Shown here: in pieces, positions 50,978 through 58,075 of the stretch | Position numbering within the stretch: the stretch's first letter is position 1 | How the letters are laid out: every line of letters begins with the position of its first letter | Source: Mycobacterium sp. 852002-51971_SCH5477799-a | GTDB lineage: Bacteria > Actinomycetota > Actinomycetes > Mycobacteriales > Mycobacteriaceae | Length of the DNA stretch: 64,000 nt | Assembly: GCF_001667145.1 (NCBI RefSeq) | Contig: NZ_LZIF01000106.1 | Location: forward strand, 1 to 64,000 | Reading direction: 5' to 3' | Made by a program: the position numbers and the translations under genes | Notes under the pieces: model-generated | Databases searched by the model: none | What the model was told of the DNA's origin: nothing | The model's input: only the letters and a program-made list of their open reading frames with translations

Positions 50978-52489
50978 TTAGGGCTCGTCAGCGGGCGGTT
51001 GCCATCCATCGGGTGGCAACCGAACCGTGAACTCAGTGCGGCCCGGCGCGCTGTGCACCGCGATACTTCCGTTGTGCGCCTTGACAACCGCGGAGGCGAT
51101 CGCCAGGCCCAGTCCGGTGCTGCCGCCCTTCCGAGAGCGCGAGGAGTCGCCGCGGGCGAAGCGTTCGAAGACCTCGGACTGCAGCGCCGCCGGCATGCCG
51201 GGACCGTTGTCGATGACTTGGAGCACGGTGTGCGACGGCTCGGTGCTCAACCGGGTCGTCACGACGGTGCCCGCCCCGGTGTGGACGCGGGCGTTGGCAA
51301 GCAGGTTCGTCAGCACCTGATGAAGGCGTGCCCCGTCGCCGGTGACCACCACCGGTTCTTCGGGCAGGTCGAGTTCCCATTGATGGTCGGGCCCGGCGGC
51401 GTGAGCGTCGCTGACCGCGTCCACCGCCAACCTGGACAGGTCCACCGGTGCACGTTCCAGCGGGCGCCCGGAATCCAGCCGGGCCAGCAGCAGCAGATCC
51501 TCGACCAGGTGCGTCATCCGTTCGGTCTCGGAGGCCACCCGACTCATCGCCTGCGCCACCGCCTCGCGATCGTCGCCCATCCGCTGGGTCAGTTCGGTAT
51601 ACCCGCGGATCGCCGCCAGCGGTGTGCGCAGCTCATGACTCGCGTCGGCGACGAACTGCCGAACCCGCGTCTCGCTGGCCTGCCGCGCCGAGAGCGCGGC
51701 AGCGATGTGGTCGAGCATCTGGTTGAGGGCCGTGCCGAGTTGCCCCACCTCGGTGGAGGGGTTCGCGTCGGATTCGCGCACGCGCATAGGAAGTTCGACC
51801 TCGCCGCGCGCCAGCGGCAGGCCGGCCACCTCGCTCGCGGTTTGCGCGACGCGGCGCAACGGCGCCAGCGCCCGCCTGATGATGATCACGCCGGCCGTGG
51901 TCGCTGCGACCAACGCGATGACGGTGACGATCCCGAAGATGACGAGCATTCGCATCAGCGTGGCGTCGATGTTGGCCATCGACAGACCGGTGACGATGAC
52001 GTCGCCGCCGCTTCGGCTGGGCGCCGCGACCACCCGGTAACGGCCCAGCCCGTCCAGGTTGAGGGTCACCGGCTTGCGGCTGCCTGCGATCCCGGACAAC
52101 TGCTGCTGGGCGGTCGGGGTTAGCTCGGCCCGGTCACCGCTGCTCGTCGTGTAACCGGCATCCACGGTGTTCCCGTGGCTGACCACCGCCGCCACCATGC
52201 CCGCCGGCTGGCCCGGGGCGTCCAGGAATCGCGGGCCGGGGCCCGGCCGCGGATAGACGTGCTGATGCCGCCAGCCCGAATGCGGCGGCTCGGGATACAT
52301 GAGCGCCGAGCGAAAGGAGGTGCCGGCGAGCTGACCGTCGAGCTGGGCCACCAGGTGGTGAAGCAGCGCCAGTTCGGTAGCGCCGGTGATGCCGACGCAA
52401 ACGATTGCCAACACGACGATCTGACCGACCAGCAGCCGAAGGCGCAGGGACCAGACCCTTCGTGTATCAGCGGGCCGGCTTGAGGACAT
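50978..52489 (-). CDS. tcrY: sensor histidine kinase TcrY
   Basis: This encodes 503 residues. An N-terminal membrane helix (VGQIVVLAIVCVGITG) and a second one (FGIVTVIALVAATTAGVIII) flank an extracytoplasmic sensor that holds a His/Pro-rich stretch (PHSGWRHQHVYPRPGPGPRF). It continues with a HAMP, HisKA (ADASHELRTPLAAIRGY, phospho-His 285) and HATPase_c (DNGPGMP, GSTGLGLAI). The M. tuberculosis TcrY is somewhat shorter as I recall. Its start overlaps tcrX by 23 bp. The 3' end abuts lpqH convergently. Confidence 0.92.
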   Translation of the reverse strand: MSSSRPADTRRVWSLRLRLLVGQIVVLAIVCVGITGATELALLHHLVAQLDGQLAGTSFRSALMYPEPPHSGWRHQHVYPRPGPGPRFLDAPGQPAGMVAAVVSHGNTVDAGYTTSSGDRAELTPTAQQQLSGIAGSRKPVTLNLDGLGRYRVVAAPSRSGGDVIVTGLSMANIDATLMRMLVIFGIVTVIALVAATTAGVIIIRRALAPLRRVAQTASEVAGLPLARGEVELPMRVRESDANPSTEVGQLGTALNQMLDHIAAALSARQASETRVRQFVADASHELRTPLAAIRGYTELTQRMGDDREAVAQAMSRVASETERMTHLVEDLLLLARLDSGRPLERAPVDLSRLAVDAVSDAHAAGPDHQWELDLPEEPVVVTGDGARLHQVLTNLLANARVHTGAGTVVTTRLSTEPSHTVLQVIDNGPGMPAALQSEVFERFARGDSSRSRKGGSTGLGLAIASAVVKAHNGSIAVHSAPGRTEFTVRLPPDGWQPPADEP

Positions 52490-53171
52490 AGCCCGCGCCG
52501 CGCAGCGTGTGGATCATCGGTTCTCGCCCGTTGTCGATCTTCTTGCGCAGGTAGGAAATGTAGAGCTCGACGATGTTGGACCGGCCACCGAAATCATAAC
52601 TCCATACGCGGTCCAGGATTTGGGCCTTGCTCAACACCCGTTTGGAGTTGCGCATCATGAATCTCAGCAGTTCAAACTCGGTGGATGTCAATGAGATTGG
52701 CTCACCCGCGCGGGTGACCTCGTGGCTGTCCTCGTCGAGCACCAAGTCGCCGACCACCAGTTGTGCGCCGCTGTCCACCGTCGTCACCCCGGTGCGGCGC
52801 AACAGCGCGCGCAGGCGCAGCACAACCTCTTCGATGCTGAACGGTTTGGTGACATAGTCGTCGCCACCGGCTGTCAGGCCGGCGATGCGGTCTTCAACGG
52901 CATCCTTCGCGGTCAGCAGCAGGACCGGCAACTGCGGGTTCTCCTCGCGCAGTTTGCGCAAGACGTCGAGGCCGCTCATGTCGGGCAGCATCACGTCAAG
53001 AACCACCACGTCGGGCCGCTGGGAGCGGGCGGTAGCGATTGCCGATGCGCCGTCACCGGCGGTGGAGATGTTCCAGCCCTCGTAGCGCAGTGCCATTGAC
53101 ACCATGTCGGCCAGCACGGATTCGTCGTCAACGACCAAAACATTGATGGGGTTGCCGTCGGCACGGCACAT
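52467..53171 (-). CDS. tcrX: OmpR/PhoB-type response regulator TcrX
   Basis: This encodes 234 residues from ATG 53171, the length of M. tuberculosis TcrX as I recall; a GTG at 53207 would add 12 residues. The receiver domain has VLVVDDESVL and the phospho-Asp 59 in VVVLDVMLPDMSG, and a conserved Lys in DYVTKPF. The C-terminal winged helix shows LTSTEFELLRFMMRNSKRVLSKAQIL and RSNIVELYISYLRKKID. It partners TcrY. Known targets in other mycobacteria are limited; adjacency to lpqH suggests cell-envelope control. Confidence 0.94.
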   Translation of the reverse strand: MCRADGNPINVLVVDDESVLADMVSMALRYEGWNISTAGDGASAIATARSQRPDVVVLDVMLPDMSGLDVLRKLREENPQLPVLLLTAKDAVEDRIAGLTAGGDDYVTKPFSIEEVVLRLRALLRRTGVTTVDSGAQLVVGDLVLDEDSHEVTRAGEPISLTSTEFELLRFMMRNSKRVLSKAQILDRVWSYDFGGRSNIVELYISYLRKKIDNGREPMIHTLRGAGYVLKPAR

Positions 53172-53269
53172 AACGACCCGCTCTACCGAGGCTCGGGGCT
53201 GCGTCACGATTCCCAGTATCCGCCCCGCACTGAGCCAAGGCTATGCCGAAGCTATGCGTGTCCTGTGAA

Positions 53270-53306
53270 ACGGATCGCGCGGCTGCTGAGCCGCCGCGCG
53301 ATCCGT
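53270..53306 (-). terminator. strong hairpin downstream of the small membrane-protein genes
   Basis: A perfect 14-bp stem (arms 53270-53283 and 53293-53306, beginning ACGGATCGCGCGGC) with a 9-base loop lies 16 bp after the stop of the 53477 gene on the minus strand. It is followed by TTTCAC rather than a long T-run, so it is best read as a mycobacterial-type weak-U terminator. It separates that operon from tcrX. Confidence 0.6.
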
Positions 53307-53321
53307 GTTCGGCAGAAGCCG

Positions 53322-53477
53322 TTAATACCAGTAGCGGCGACCGGCGACCGGGCGGCCGACCGAGCCGAGAATCCAGAGGACCACGCCGATGACCAGAAGC
53401 ACGATGCCAAGCGTGGTCAGGATGGGTACGTGGAAAAAGAATCCCAGGATAAGCAGGATAATCCCTAAGATAACCAT
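53322..53477 (-). CDS. 51-residue hydrophobic membrane protein (DUF6131-like)
   Basis: The start at ATG 53477 is supported by AAGGAAG just upstream. The protein has two membrane helices, MVILGIILLILGFFFHVPILTTLGIVLLVIGVVLWILG, and a C-terminal GRPVAGRRYWY tail. Very similar tiny proteins with an RxYWY end are widespread in mycobacteria and often linked to stress regulons. It follows another small membrane protein by 23 bp, behind a SigF-like promoter. Function is unknown; a longer upstream frame is spurious. Confidence 0.75.
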   Translation of the reverse strand: MVILGIILLILGFFFHVPILTTLGIVLLVIGVVLWILGSVGRPVAGRRYWY

Positions 53478-53500
53478 GTCGACTTCCTTTGAGTGAGTGG

Positions 53501-53728
53501 TTAGAGGTTGATCGATTGCATTGAACTTGGTTGCGGCAGATGGCAATCCGTTACTTTCGGATTGACACCGAAATAATTCAAGGGTCCGGCGATCACGGTT
53601 ACCGCAACCGTGCCCGCCGAGGCGCATGATGTGTTGTCGTTCTTGAAGTAATCGCGCTGCCATGCCGCGAACACCCCGATCAGCAACCACACCAACGCAA
53701 CCGTTCCGATGATCCCGCTGCCACGCAT
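53501..53728 (-). CDS. small membrane/exported protein
   Basis: This encodes 75 residues from ATG 53728 with an excellent ribosome site (GGAGGTCACG). One N-terminal membrane helix (GIIGTVALVWLLIGVFAAW) precedes AWQRDYFKNDNTSCASAGTVAVTVIAGPLNYFGVNPKVTDCHLPQPS, with two cysteines in the outer part. The YFxN...C...PLNYxGVNPKVxDC pattern recurs in unassigned mycobacterial proteins. It is first in a two-gene stress-type operon downstream of a GTTT-N15-GGGTAA promoter. Confidence 0.7.
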   Translation of the reverse strand: MRGSGIIGTVALVWLLIGVFAAWQRDYFKNDNTSCASAGTVAVTVIAGPLNYFGVNPKVTDCHLPQPSSMQSINL

Positions 53729-53775
53729 CGTGACCTCCAATGTGGACGAGAAGAAGTTTTCTCGTGGACGTGAAG

Positions 53776-53800
53776 TTACCCATTCGACTCATGTCTAAAC
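53776..53800 (-). promoter_or_regulatory. SigF-like promoter for the small membrane-protein operon
   Basis: On the minus strand GTTT (53800-53797) is followed after exactly 15 bases by GGGTAA (53781-53776), close to the mycobacterial SigF consensus GTTT-N15-17-GGGTAT. It lies 48 bp upstream of the ATG at 53728. The small membrane proteins controlled here fit the kind of genes in SigF regulons. The sigma-factor assignment is inference from the consensus. Confidence 0.6.
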
Positions 53801-53845
53801 ATGCAATGGGTTATGCAACAGTGCTTGTCGGCGCAGCTCCCGGCG

Positions 53846-54256
53846 TTAGAGGTGGTCGGCGAGCCAGGTGGCGGCCCGCTTTTTCGACGCCCGGGACAAC
53901 CAGGCGTCCTGAATGAGCTCAGCTAATTCGGTTCTGCTGATTTCCGCCAGCCGGCTGGCCCGGACCAACACCGAAGGGTGCCCGTCGAAATGGTCGGTGG
54001 TGAAGAACGGCGAACCTGGATCGGAAATCAACGCCAACTTGTCGCTTTCCGATTCCACCCAGAGCATGATCACGTCCGCATAGCGCTCTCCGGTGTCCGG
54101 ATCGGTCGCGTCGGGCCGGGGCGTGCGGAAGAAGACGAACGACTTCCCGCCCACCTGGTAGATCGCATTGCCCTTGGGGCCCTCCAGGCGCTGGACGTGC
54201 GGCATCGCGGCAGCGATCTCGTGCACGTCGCTTAGCCGGGCACGTCGAGCAGCCAT
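53846..54256 (-). CDS. MmcQ/YjbR-family protein
   Basis: This encodes 136 residues from ATG 54256 (MAARRARLSDVHEIAAAMPHVQ), with a GTG-like extension upstream rejected. The features GNAIYQVGGKSFVFFRTPRPDA, MLWVESESDKLALISDPGSPFFTTDHFDGHPSVLVRASRL and AWLSRASKKRAATWLADH match the YjbR/CyaY-like DNA-binding-fold family, whose function is not established. It is alone on the minus strand between the SigF-type operon and the methyltransferase. Confidence 0.82.
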   Translation of the reverse strand: MAARRARLSDVHEIAAAMPHVQRLEGPKGNAIYQVGGKSFVFFRTPRPDATDPDTGERYADVIMLWVESESDKLALISDPGSPFFTTDHFDGHPSVLVRASRLAEISRTELAELIQDAWLSRASKKRAATWLADHL

Positions 54257-54341
54257 AACGGGGAGGGTACCGCCCATCCGCCATCCTGGCGAGAGACGTT
54301 GCGGTAGTTGACTTTAACCTCGCGGCGACCCGTCGGGCGAA

Positions 54342-55286
54342 TCAGCCCGCCGTCCGCTGCGCGGACACGTACAGGGTGGGCGGCATCGAGTCCTCCGCGC
54401 CCTGCGGAACGTCGCGGCCATAGCGCGCCATCAAATCCGAGAACGAGTCCGTCGTGACGTCCCAGCCGCGGTCGCGCAGCCAGCCGTCGACCGGTGTCCG
54501 CTCCTCCGGGTACCAGAGGTCATCGAAATCCGTGATCTCGGCGTCGACCAGTTCGGCGGCCGCGGCCCGCATCCGTCGCATGTCGTCGCGCTGGCGCTGC
54601 ACACGAGCGGGATCGGTGAAACCCGGGGCGGGCACGTTGGACGCCAGCCGACTGCCCTCGACACTCAGCGAATCGATCCGTTCGAACAAAAGATCCTGGG
54701 CCTGCGCGGGCAGGTAACGAACGAGCCCCTCGGCCGACCATACGGCGGGCTTCGTGGCATCAAATCCCGCCTCCTGCAGCGCTTTCGGCCAATCCTGTCG
54801 CAGGTCGATCGCGACGTTGACCAGTCGCGCCTTGGGCTGCGCCCCGTGCTCGCGCAGTGTGCTGGATTTGAAATCCAGCACCTTGGGCTGGTCGAGCTCG
54901 TAGACGACGGTGCCGTCGGGCCACGGGAGGCGCCAGCTGCGTGCGTCGAGGCCGGCCGCCAAAATCACCACCTGTCGAACGCCGGCAGCCGCGGCGTCGA
55001 GAAAGAACTCGTCGAAAAACGCCGTCCGCGTCGCCATGAAGTCGACCATCAGCTGTAGCCGATTCCGCAGGCCCGGCTCGATATCACCCGCCTTGGCCAA
55101 CAGCGCGGGGTCGGCATAGATGCTCCACATCCCCTTACCCGCGGCCTCGACGAACACGCGCGCGAAAGGATCCTTGATCAGTGGGTTCTCGCTCTCGGTT
55201 TCGGCCGCGCGAGCTGCCGCGACACCCAGCGCGGTGGCGCCCACGCTTTGAGTGATTTCCCAAGAGTCATCGTCGGTCCGCGGCAT
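54342..55286 (-). CDS. mycobacterial SAM-dependent methyltransferase (Rv3767c-like, PPM/LCMT family)
   Basis: This 314-residue protein belongs to the large mycobacterial family of putative methyltransferases: WEITQSVGATALGVAAARAAETE, NPLIKDPFARVFVEAAG, RQVVILAAGLDARSWRLPWPDGTVVYELDQPKVLDFK (motif I AAGLDAR), VWSAEGLVRYLPAQAQ. Family members methylate polyketide or O-methylation sites; most have no tested substrate. The gene order corresponds to Rv3767c. Confidence 0.88.
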   Translation of the reverse strand: MPRTDDDSWEITQSVGATALGVAAARAAETESENPLIKDPFARVFVEAAGKGMWSIYADPALLAKAGDIEPGLRNRLQLMVDFMATRTAFFDEFFLDAAAAGVRQVVILAAGLDARSWRLPWPDGTVVYELDQPKVLDFKSSTLREHGAQPKARLVNVAIDLRQDWPKALQEAGFDATKPAVWSAEGLVRYLPAQAQDLLFERIDSLSVEGSRLASNVPAPGFTDPARVQRQRDDMRRMRAAAAELVDAEITDFDDLWYPEERTPVDGWLRDRGWDVTTDSFSDLMARYGRDVPQGAEDSMPPTLYVSAQRTAG

Positions 55287-55411
55287 CGCCAGTTCCCCTC
55301 GCCAGAAAGTAAGTTACGCACACTATTCTTCCAGCCGCCGCCGCCCGAGGTCCCCGGTCGCCCCTGCCCTAGTCTTTTTCCCAGACGGTCCACAGGTTGC
55401 AAGGGAGTGCC

Positions 55412-55771
55412 ATGACGACCACCCCGTCACGTACGCCGCAGGAGGTTTTCGCCCACCACGGCACCGCACTGGCGGCCGGCGAGCTTGACGAGATCGTCGT
55501 CGACTACACCGAGGACTCCGTGCTGCTCAGCCCGGCCGGCGTCGCTCACGGCAAGGACGCCATCCGCAGAGTCTTCGCGGCATTGCTCGCCGATCTACCG
55601 GATGCGAACTGGGACTTGGAAACCCAGCTTTTTCACGAGGACGTGCTGTTCTTGGAGTGGACCGCGGACTCAGCGGTCAATCACGTCGACGACGGCGTCG
55701 ACACCTTCGTGTTTCGCGACGGCATGATCCGAGCGCAAAGCGTCCGCTACACCCCGCGCCCGAAGGGCTGA
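55412..55771 (+). CDS. SnoaL/NTF2-like protein (Rv3768-like)
   Basis: This encodes 119 residues from ATG 55412 (AAGGGAG upstream). The cone-shaped NTF2 fold is suggested by TPQEVFAHHGTALAAGELDEIVVDYTEDSVLLSPAGVAHGKDAIRRVFAALL and a C-terminal DGVDTFVFRDGMIRAQSVRYTPRP strand set. Such proteins are ligand-binding or isomerase/cyclase types. The kinase-like gene begins 3 bp after its stop. Activity is unknown. Confidence 0.82.
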   Translation: MTTTPSRTPQEVFAHHGTALAAGELDEIVVDYTEDSVLLSPAGVAHGKDAIRRVFAALLADLPDANWDLETQLFHEDVLFLEWTADSAVNHVDDGVDTFVFRDGMIRAQSVRYTPRPKG

Positions 55772-55774
55772 AGA

Positions 55775-56809
55775 GTGGATTACGTGAACTTAGAAGTCGT
55801 AGCGGAGTGGATGTCCGGGCAGGGACTCGGCGAGGGGCCGCTGCAGGACGTTTCCAATGTCACGGGTGGAACCCAGAACGTCATGGTGCGCTTCACCAGG
55901 GCCGGCCGGCCTTATGTGCTGCGCCGCGGACCGCGACACCTGCGCCCGCGCAGCAACAGCGTGATCCTGCGGGAAACGAAAGTCCTTGCCGCACTGGCCA
56001 GTTCCGACGTTCCCCACCCCCACCTGATCGCCGCCTGCGAGGACCCGGGTGTGCTGGGTGACGCCGTCTTCTACCTGATGGACCCGGTCGACGGTTTCAA
56101 CGCGGGCGAGGGCTTGCCACCCCTGCACGCCGGCGATGCCAAGGTGCGTCACGGCATGGGCCTGTCGATGGCCGACGCGCTGGCCAAGCTCGGTGCCGTC
56201 GACCACGTCGCGGTGGGCCTCGCCGATTTCGGCAAGCCGGAGGGCTTCCTGGAACGCCAGGTGCCGCGCTGGCTTTCGGAGCTGGAGTCCTACAACGAGT
56301 ACGACGGCTACCCCGGGCCCGACATCCCCGGCATCGACGAGGTGTCGGCCTGGCTGGACCGGCATCGGCCGGCCCACTGGACGCCGGGCATCATGCACGG
56401 CGACTACCACGCCGCCAACGTAATGTTCTCCCGCACCGGTCCGGACGTGGTCGCGATCGTCGACTGGGAGATGTGCACCATCGGCGACCCGCTGCTGGAT
56501 CTGGGCTGGCTGCTGGCCACCTGGCGCCAGCCCGACGGCTCCAGCGTGTTCAGCCACGCCCTCGGCGGACAGGATGGGCTGGCCAGCACCGACGAACTTC
56601 TCGAGCGCTACGCCGCCGACACCACCCGCGACCTGTCCCACCTCACCTGGTACACCGTGTTGGCCTGCTTCAAGCTCGGCATCGTGATCGAGGGCACACT
56701 GGCCCGGGCCTGTGCCGGCAAGGCGGAGAAGGAGGTCGGCGACCAATTGCACGCGGCCACGGTGCATCTGTTCGAGCGGGCGCTGGGCCTGATCTCCAAT
56801 GACGGCTGA
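55775..56809 (+). CDS. APH-family kinase-like protein (third in the window)
   Basis: This encodes 344 residues from GTG 55775. The motifs NVTGGTQNVMVRF (nucleotide loop), VLRRGPRHLRP, Brenner IMHGDYHAANVMF and IVDWEMCTIGDPLLDL match the other two APH-type proteins in this window (41146-42192 and 43781-44812). It belongs to the acyl-CoA-linked ACAD10/11 kinase subgroup by overall pattern. It lies 3 bp behind the NTF2-like gene and overlaps the next gene start. No acyl-CoA dehydrogenase is adjacent here. Confidence 0.82.
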   Translation: MDYVNLEVVAEWMSGQGLGEGPLQDVSNVTGGTQNVMVRFTRAGRPYVLRRGPRHLRPRSNSVILRETKVLAALASSDVPHPHLIAACEDPGVLGDAVFYLMDPVDGFNAGEGLPPLHAGDAKVRHGMGLSMADALAKLGAVDHVAVGLADFGKPEGFLERQVPRWLSELESYNEYDGYPGPDIPGIDEVSAWLDRHRPAHWTPGIMHGDYHAANVMFSRTGPDVVAIVDWEMCTIGDPLLDLGWLLATWRQPDGSSVFSHALGGQDGLASTDELLERYAADTTRDLSHLTWYTVLACFKLGIVIEGTLARACAGKAEKEVGDQLHAATVHLFERALGLISNDG

Positions 56810-57335
56810 CCTACTAACATCTCCTCTCGTGCCGCGTTATCCCGAGGAACCGGATTTCTACTCCGAGCCGACCGCGGCCGCGCGGTACGGCGGATATTAC
56901 GAGCCCGAGCCGCAATCGCCGGAGCCCCCGACGCCGCCGACGCCGTGGTATCGCCGTCCGGCGGCGCTGGTCGCGGCCGGCGCGATCGGGGTGATCGTGC
57001 TGGCCGCGTTGGTGTTCGCGGTGGTCAAGCTGACCAGCGGCTCACCGGCGCCCAGCCCCGCCACCACAACGACGCCGGTCCCGTCCACCACCGCGCCGGT
57101 GACCACCACGGTGCAGGCGCCGCGACACCACAGGGGCGGCGGTGGTGGAGGCCCGACTGAGACGGTGACCGAGACGGCGCCGCCGCCGCCGAGCACCGAC
57201 ACGAGCACGACGACAGAGCCGTCCACCACGATCGCACCGAGCACCGAAACCAGCACCGTCACGCAGACCGTGACCGAACCACCCCGCAGGGGCCCGTTCG
57301 GTGGACCGTTTCAGCCGTATCAGCCGCGCCCCTAG
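56799..57335 (+). CDS. Thr/Pro-rich single-span membrane protein
   Basis: This encodes 178 residues from ATG 56799, overlapping the kinase-like gene end. An acidic, Tyr/Pro-rich cytoplasmic head (PRYPEEPDFYSEPTAAARYGGYYEP) precedes a single membrane helix near residues 53-76 (AALVAAGAIGVIVLAALVFAVV). An extracytoplasmic Thr/Pro/Ser-rich tail with TETxTxTVTQTVTEPP repeats follows, ending in PFQPYQPRP. Such tails are often O-mannosylated in mycobacteria. No enzymatic domain is seen. Confidence 0.75.
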   Translation: MTADLLTSPLVPRYPEEPDFYSEPTAAARYGGYYEPEPQSPEPPTPPTPWYRRPAALVAAGAIGVIVLAALVFAVVKLTSGSPAPSPATTTTPVPSTTAPVTTTVQAPRHHRGGGGGGPTETVTETAPPPPSTDTSTTTEPSTTIAPSTETSTVTQTVTEPPRRGPFGGPFQPYQPRP

Positions 57336-57435
57336 CGCGGCGACGTGCAAGCGAGTGGCGACCTGGTCCGGCCGGCGTCGGATGCGGATGCGCCAGCGTG
57401 CCTTGCCGAGAACGCGCCCATCTGCGACGCAACGC

Positions 57436-58044
57436 TTACAGCGCAAAGTACGTGATGTGACCTGCCCAACTCAGTCCGATACGGTCGAAGACGATTGGAC
57501 CCGTGTACGTCAGAAGCATGTCCGACAGTCCGTAACTCGCCGTGACGTGCGCCAACCACGGCTGATGTTGGGCGGGTAGCTGGGATTGTTGCTCGGAGAA
57601 CTGCAGCACCTGGCGGCGCAGCGACTCCAAATCGGGGGAATCGCCCACCAGGTAAACCGCGGCAGCATTAGCCGCTCCGCGGTCGGGGTTAAGGACAGCA
57701 TGCCCGAACACATGGGCCCGGATCGGATGCGTGGCGGTCTTGAGCGCGTCGAGCCGCTGCTTCAACCCGACGTCGGAAAGGCCACGCACGTCGATGCCGA
57801 AATCGACCAGCGAGAGATGCAGATCCTGCAATGGCTCCCCACCGGGGATGGCCAGTAGCGGTCCGTCATCCGCGCGCGGGTAGAGCGCGATAAGCCCGCC
57901 CGTGGCCATGGCTTGTTCTTGCTCGGCGTCGATCAGCCGCATACTCCGCGCGCCGTTGGCCTGGTATACCGACATCGGTGATGCCCAAGTGGTCGTTGAG
58001 AGCATTAGGCAAGCGGCGATGACGGCAAGGCGCCAGACTGACAT
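57436..58044 (-). CDS. secreted 2H-phosphoesterase-like protein
   Basis: This encodes 202 residues from ATG 58044. The signal peptide (MSVWRLAVIAACLMLSTTTWA) is followed by a domain with two spaced H-x-(S/T) motifs, HLS at 76-78 (LHLSLVDFGID) and HVT at 166-168 (PWLAHVTASYG). That pattern defines the 2H phosphoesterase fold (2'-5' RNA ligase/cyclic phosphodiesterase type). The spacing and strand pattern fit. It lies 31 bp behind the STING-like gene on the same strand. Export makes a role in degrading cytosolic cyclic nucleotides unlikely. Confidence 0.65.
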   Translation of the reverse strand: MSVWRLAVIAACLMLSTTTWASPMSVYQANGARSMRLIDAEQEQAMATGGLIALYPRADDGPLLAIPGGEPLQDLHLSLVDFGIDVRGLSDVGLKQRLDALKTATHPIRAHVFGHAVLNPDRGAANAAAVYLVGDSPDLESLRRQVLQFSEQQSQLPAQHQPWLAHVTASYGLSDMLLTYTGPIVFDRIGLSWAGHITYFAL

Positions 58045-58075
58045 CAGCGAAGCCTGTCGCAGTTTGTTGACGATT

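Noticed and set aside
53478..53792. Extended frame upstream of the 51-residue membrane protein
   Set aside because: It overlaps the other small gene on the same strand; ATG 53477 has its own ribosome site.
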